The notes beneath the pieces are model-generated. The model worked only from the letters and a program-made list of their open reading frames with translations. It did not search any database and had not been told where the DNA came from. Of a DNA stretch of 8,697 nucleotides, positions 6,178-8,697 are shown piece after piece (within the stretch, counting starts at the first letter, position 1; each line of letters opens with the position of its first letter). A program made the translations under genes and the position numbers. Source of the stretch: Fimbriimonadia bacterium. GTDB taxonomy: Bacteria; Armatimonadota; Fimbriimonadia; Fimbriimonadales; Fimbriimonadaceae. The stretch spans positions 1 to 8,697 of the forward strand of contig JALGXY010000416.1 in the NCBI GenBank assembly GCA_029824495.1, read 5' to 3'.

Positions 6178-8103
6178 TTAGTGGGTGAGTTCTTCGAGGC
6201 GATGCCTCATTTTTGCGCTGCGCAGTCCTGCTTTCGAGGTGTCGAAAGGCACGAATCCGATTCGATCGAGATCTGACTGCGAAGCGATGGTGAAATCTCT
6301 TCCTATTGCATTTACGAACGGAGAGGCCCCAACGATCCAATTTTTGGCCTGCCATCGTTCGACCCAAGTCGATTTTTGCTCTCCAAGCCATGTGTGCGGC
6401 TCCCCGTCAAGCCTCACCCAGAGCAGATCTTTCAGGTCGGTCTTGATCTCCTTCCAGCGGCCAGAGAGGAACGGCTCTTGGTTCGCAAGGATCACGCAGC
6501 TCTGCATCGTAAAGCTCAGATGCGGCTCAACCCTCGTCGCCTGCAGAGCCTGATCTCGCGCAAAGGCGAGGATGCAGTTCTTGACCAGATTCTCCTTGCC
6601 GTAATGCTGATGGAACCCGCCCGAGGTCGTGTTGTAGACCAGACAGTCCTCAAAGGTGACCCCGGTGCTGCCCTCGTCCGTATAGAGCCCCCAACCGCCA
6701 TAGCTCGCGGATTCAATGTCATGGAACACGCAGCCCTTGATCGTCGTGCCTTCGCTCGGGCCGAGTGTGTATATGCCGCCCATGTCGCTCAGCAGACCGT
6801 GTCCAATGTGGGAGATCCGCGAATTGAGGAGCTGGTTGCGTTTGGCCGGGCTTTCCGCGTAGCCCCACCGCCATCCGATCGAGACGCCCGTGTAGTACAG
6901 GTCGCTGATATCACAGTGACTCACGACGTTGTCTGGGCTGGCGCCGATCCAGATGCCGACCGCGCTAGGAGCGAGCCTTCCGCCGCCCTGCACGATCGTA
7001 TCGTCAACGACGTTCTTCTCGGTCATCGTCTCAGCCTGAGCGGCTGTCTCGCCGATGCGGATGCCACCGCATCCCATATCCTGCACGACCGACTGAGAAA
7101 TCACATTTGAGCGGCAGCCGCGTCTCAGCCAGACCGCATACTCACCGGTATGAGCAAAGGTGCAGTTCGTGATCACCATGTTCTCGGCAAAATCGGCGAT
7201 GAACGCGGCGCTGAGGTTACTGGCAGCCTGCGCTGCCTCTTTCGTTCCATTCTCGATCCTGAATTCTGAGTGTTCGAACCTGATTCCGTCAATCACAAGG
7301 CCGCGAACGGGGTCCTCCTCTGTCCCTTTGATGACAAGCCATTCGCCGATTCTTGGAACGGAAGGCTTGCTCTCCATAGGGTCTTCGCCTGGCAGTGGCC
7401 GATAGTGGATTTTGCCGCCCGGCTCCTGGATCCACTCGCCTGGCTCGTCCCAGTCCGATCGCAGATTCTCAATCCAGATTCGCCTGCCTTTCTCCCACGA
7501 GTTCCACGGCTTCATCCCGGCGCCTTCGGTGACAATCATCCCGTCCTGAAACGAAAATGGCCGCCTCGTGTCATCCCACTTCGAGATGATCATCAGGTCT
7601 GCTTCTGCGATCTGCTCTTTCGTGGCCGAATTGAGAACATTTCTCAGCTCATCGCTGATTCCGATCCGCTGAATCGCACGCTTTGGTGCACGGTCCCCCG
7701 GAACGAGAACATCCTCTTTGACAGACTCCATGTAGTGAAACGCTCTTTCCTGCAGCCCGCCCGCGCGATCGGCCCTGCGCCCGCCCACAAAAAGCTGCCG
7801 CGTCTTGTAGCCGCCTGGCAGTCTGACCGACCAGGTGCCGTCCTTTTCGACCGTCCATTCGAGGTCGGGCCAGCCGCCATCGAGGATAACTTCACCTGCG
7901 GGGTCAGCTTCCAGCCGGAGGCCGCTCAAATCGGGGCCGATCACGATCGGTTCGCTCAGATGAATCCGCCCTGGCTCGACGCGAACCACCGCCTGCTCCA
8001 CCAATTTGAGAGCCTGACGGGCCTGTTCAAGAGCCGCTTTCAGGCTCGCTTCTGTCGGCTCGGCAGTGATCATTCCCCACCCAAGAACGGCGGCAACCAG
8101 CAT
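6178..8103 (-). CDS. Secreted right-handed parallel beta-helix protein, GH141-like putative glycosidase
   Basis: This is an exported protein with a pectate-lyase-like fold, probably acting on a plant or algal polysaccharide. The N-terminus (LVAAVLGWGMITA, 2-14) looks like a short signal peptide without a positive n-region; a CTG codon two codons upstream would add Arg, but ATG at 8101-8103 is the only usual start after an in-frame TGA. Residues about 40-260 form an N-terminal beta-rich part. From about 265 to 540 come successive beta-helix coils, with turns such as FIADFAENMVITNCTF, IWIGASPDNVVSHCDIS and YTDEGSTGVTFEDCLVY. The most conserved stretch is LLSDMGGIYTLG (437-448), YGGWGLYTDEGS (468-479) and GGFHQHYGKENL (495-506), a pattern I associate with GH141-type enzymes (alpha-L-fucosidase, xylanase). 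Candidate active-site residues are D440, D476 or E477, H498 and H500. The gene starts two bases after the oxidoreductase stop. The fold is confident, the enzyme class only moderately so; GH120-like or non-catalytic binding are alternatives. Confidence 0.85.
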   Translation of the reverse strand: MLVAAVLGWGMITAEPTEASLKAALEQARQALKLVEQAVVRVEPGRIHLSEPIVIGPDLSGLRLEADPAGEVILDGGWPDLEWTVEKDGTWSVRLPGGYKTRQLFVGGRRADRAGGLQERAFHYMESVKEDVLVPGDRAPKRAIQRIGISDELRNVLNSATKEQIAEADLMIISKWDDTRRPFSFQDGMIVTEGAGMKPWNSWEKGRRIWIENLRSDWDEPGEWIQEPGGKIHYRPLPGEDPMESKPSVPRIGEWLVIKGTEEDPVRGLVIDGIRFEHSEFRIENGTKEAAQAASNLSAAFIADFAENMVITNCTFAHTGEYAVWLRRGCRSNVISQSVVQDMGCGGIRIGETAAQAETMTEKNVVDDTIVQGGGRLAPSAVGIWIGASPDNVVSHCDISDLYYTGVSIGWRWGYAESPAKRNQLLNSRISHIGHGLLSDMGGIYTLGPSEGTTIKGCVFHDIESASYGGWGLYTDEGSTGVTFEDCLVYNTTSGGFHQHYGKENLVKNCILAFARDQALQATRVEPHLSFTMQSCVILANQEPFLSGRWKEIKTDLKDLLWVRLDGEPHTWLGEQKSTWVERWQAKNWIVGASPFVNAIGRDFTIASQSDLDRIGFVPFDTSKAGLRSAKMRHRLEELTH

Positions 8104-8105
8104 TC

Positions 8106-8697
8106 TCAGACTCGATCAGGCACTACAAATGGGGAACGATACGCTTCGGTCAGCATGCCGTTGGCCACATCCATCATGTCGCCGCCGATGATTCGTTCCG
8201 TCTTCGGGTCGAAGTCGTACCAGCCGCCTACTTTGAGGGGCTGGGCGTCGAGATCGACGCCGAGTCTGCCGAGCTGGGCTGGCAGACGATCGAACGCTTC
8301 TGCTGCGACTGGAACCTCGCCGACCATGTTCCGGATCTCACCGACTGAATCGGGGCGTCCAAGCCGGTGAGCATTGTTCGCCAGGTTGCAGATCATCGTG
8401 CTCACGTGACCTTCTTCAATCTCGGTCACCAGGTCGTTCTGGTTTCGGGAGCGGACGCAGTCGATGAAGTTCTGCATATGACCGTGGCCCCCGTCGCCCG
8501 GGAATTTCTTGATCTCAGTGCCATCGTTCAGAAATGCTGAACCGCCGCCGCGGCTGCTGAGCGTGTAGCCGTTTTCGTATTGAATATAGGTCGAGATATT
8601 CCGGCCCATCACCGATGCGCGGGCTGATGAGCCTGGCTCGTTCGGCAGGTCTCCTGTCTCGATGATCAGCGGCACACCGTCGCACTCGAAGACAGAA
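8106..8697 (-). CDS. Gfo/Idh/MocA family oxidoreductase, C-terminal part (N-terminus outside window)
   Basis: This is a probable NAD(P)-dependent sugar or inositol dehydrogenase-like enzyme. Only the last 196 residues are in the window; the frame is open to the right edge, so the GTG at 8673-8675 is internal and not a start. The visible part belongs to the C-terminal alpha/beta substrate domain, with GDGGHGHMQNFIDCVRSR followed by EIEEGHVSTMICNLANNAHR, a very typical signature. The tail with FDPKTERIIGGD and EAYRSPFVVP is the extended end found in the many paralogues of Planctomycetota, Verrucomicrobiota and Armatimonadota. The Rossmann dinucleotide-binding domain and the catalytic Lys motif lie beyond base 8697, so activity cannot be judged. 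Full-length relatives have about 430-480 residues. It is the first gene visible of the operon with the beta-helix protein and antiporter. Presence or absence of a Tat signal, common in this group, cannot be seen. Confidence 0.92.
   Translation of the reverse strand, partial: SVFECDGVPLIIETGDLPNEPGSSARASVMGRNISTYIQYENGYTLSSRGGGSAFLNDGTEIKKFPGDGGHGHMQNFIDCVRSRNQNDLVTEIEEGHVSTMICNLANNAHRLGRPDSVGEIRNMVGEVPVAAEAFDRLPAQLGRLGVDLDAQPLKVGGWYDFDPKTERIIGGDMMDVANGMLTEAYRSPFVVPDRV

Noticed and set aside
5431..6276. Plus-strand open frame of 281 codons rich in Gln, Asp and Arg
   Set aside because: It is antisense to the antiporter membrane segments; hydrophobic codons on one strand give charged residues on the other.
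7270..8370. Plus-strand open frame of 366 codons
   Set aside because: It lies antisense to the beta-helix and oxidoreductase genes, crosses both, and its protein has no recognisable domain and a composition typical of a shadow frame.

Overview
The window is packed with genes: six protein-coding genes, two of them cut by the window edges, and no gap longer than 45 bases. It contains no RNA gene, insertion sequence, CRISPR array or long repeat that I can see. The base composition is moderately GC-rich. The gene set includes a Gfo/Idh/MocA oxidoreductase with the long C-terminal tail common in Planctomycetota, Verrucomicrobiota and Armatimonadota, a secreted right-handed beta-helix protein of the GH141-like type, a cytoplasmic GH2 glycosidase, and starts without Shine-Dalgarno sites. 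This suggests a free-living, polysaccharide-using bacterium of one of those phyla. I lean to Armatimonadota or Planctomycetota, but the phylum is an inference and not proven by the sequence.

Left block (1-2101, minus strand): a tRNA CCA-adding enzyme gene (cca) is followed after 10 bases by an AI-2E family membrane transporter whose 3' end lies outside the window. The cca reading frame is broken by one missing base in a run of four G (1121-1124). Adding one base restores a full-length protein of 446 residues, so this is either an assembly error or a recent mutation.

Middle (2147-4357, plus strand): one GH2-type glycoside hydrolase is transcribed away from cca across a 45-base gap. In this gap each gene has a -10-like hexamer only 5-6 bases before its start codon, which suggests leaderless transcripts. 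The GH2 protein lacks a signal peptide, appears to lack the usual Ig-like middle domain, and has Cys-Glu in place of the usual Asn-Glu at the acid/base.

Right block (4315-8697, minus strand, transcribed right to left): a Gfo/Idh/MocA oxidoreductase (N-terminal part outside the window), then after 2 bases a secreted beta-helix protein, then after 5-6 bases a CPA1-type cation/proton antiporter with a TrkA-like cytoplasmic tail. The spacing makes this an operon. Its last gene overlaps the 3' end of the convergent GH2 gene by 43 bases.

Taken together, the right block and the GH2 gene look like part of a carbohydrate-use locus. The exported beta-helix protein would act on a polysaccharide outside the cytoplasm, GH2 would cleave oligosaccharides inside, and the oxidoreductase would modify a released sugar. 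The antiporter would adjust ion or pH balance. I see no sign of a defence system or mobile element; the most notable items are the divergent enzymes, the frameshift and the start-site architecture.
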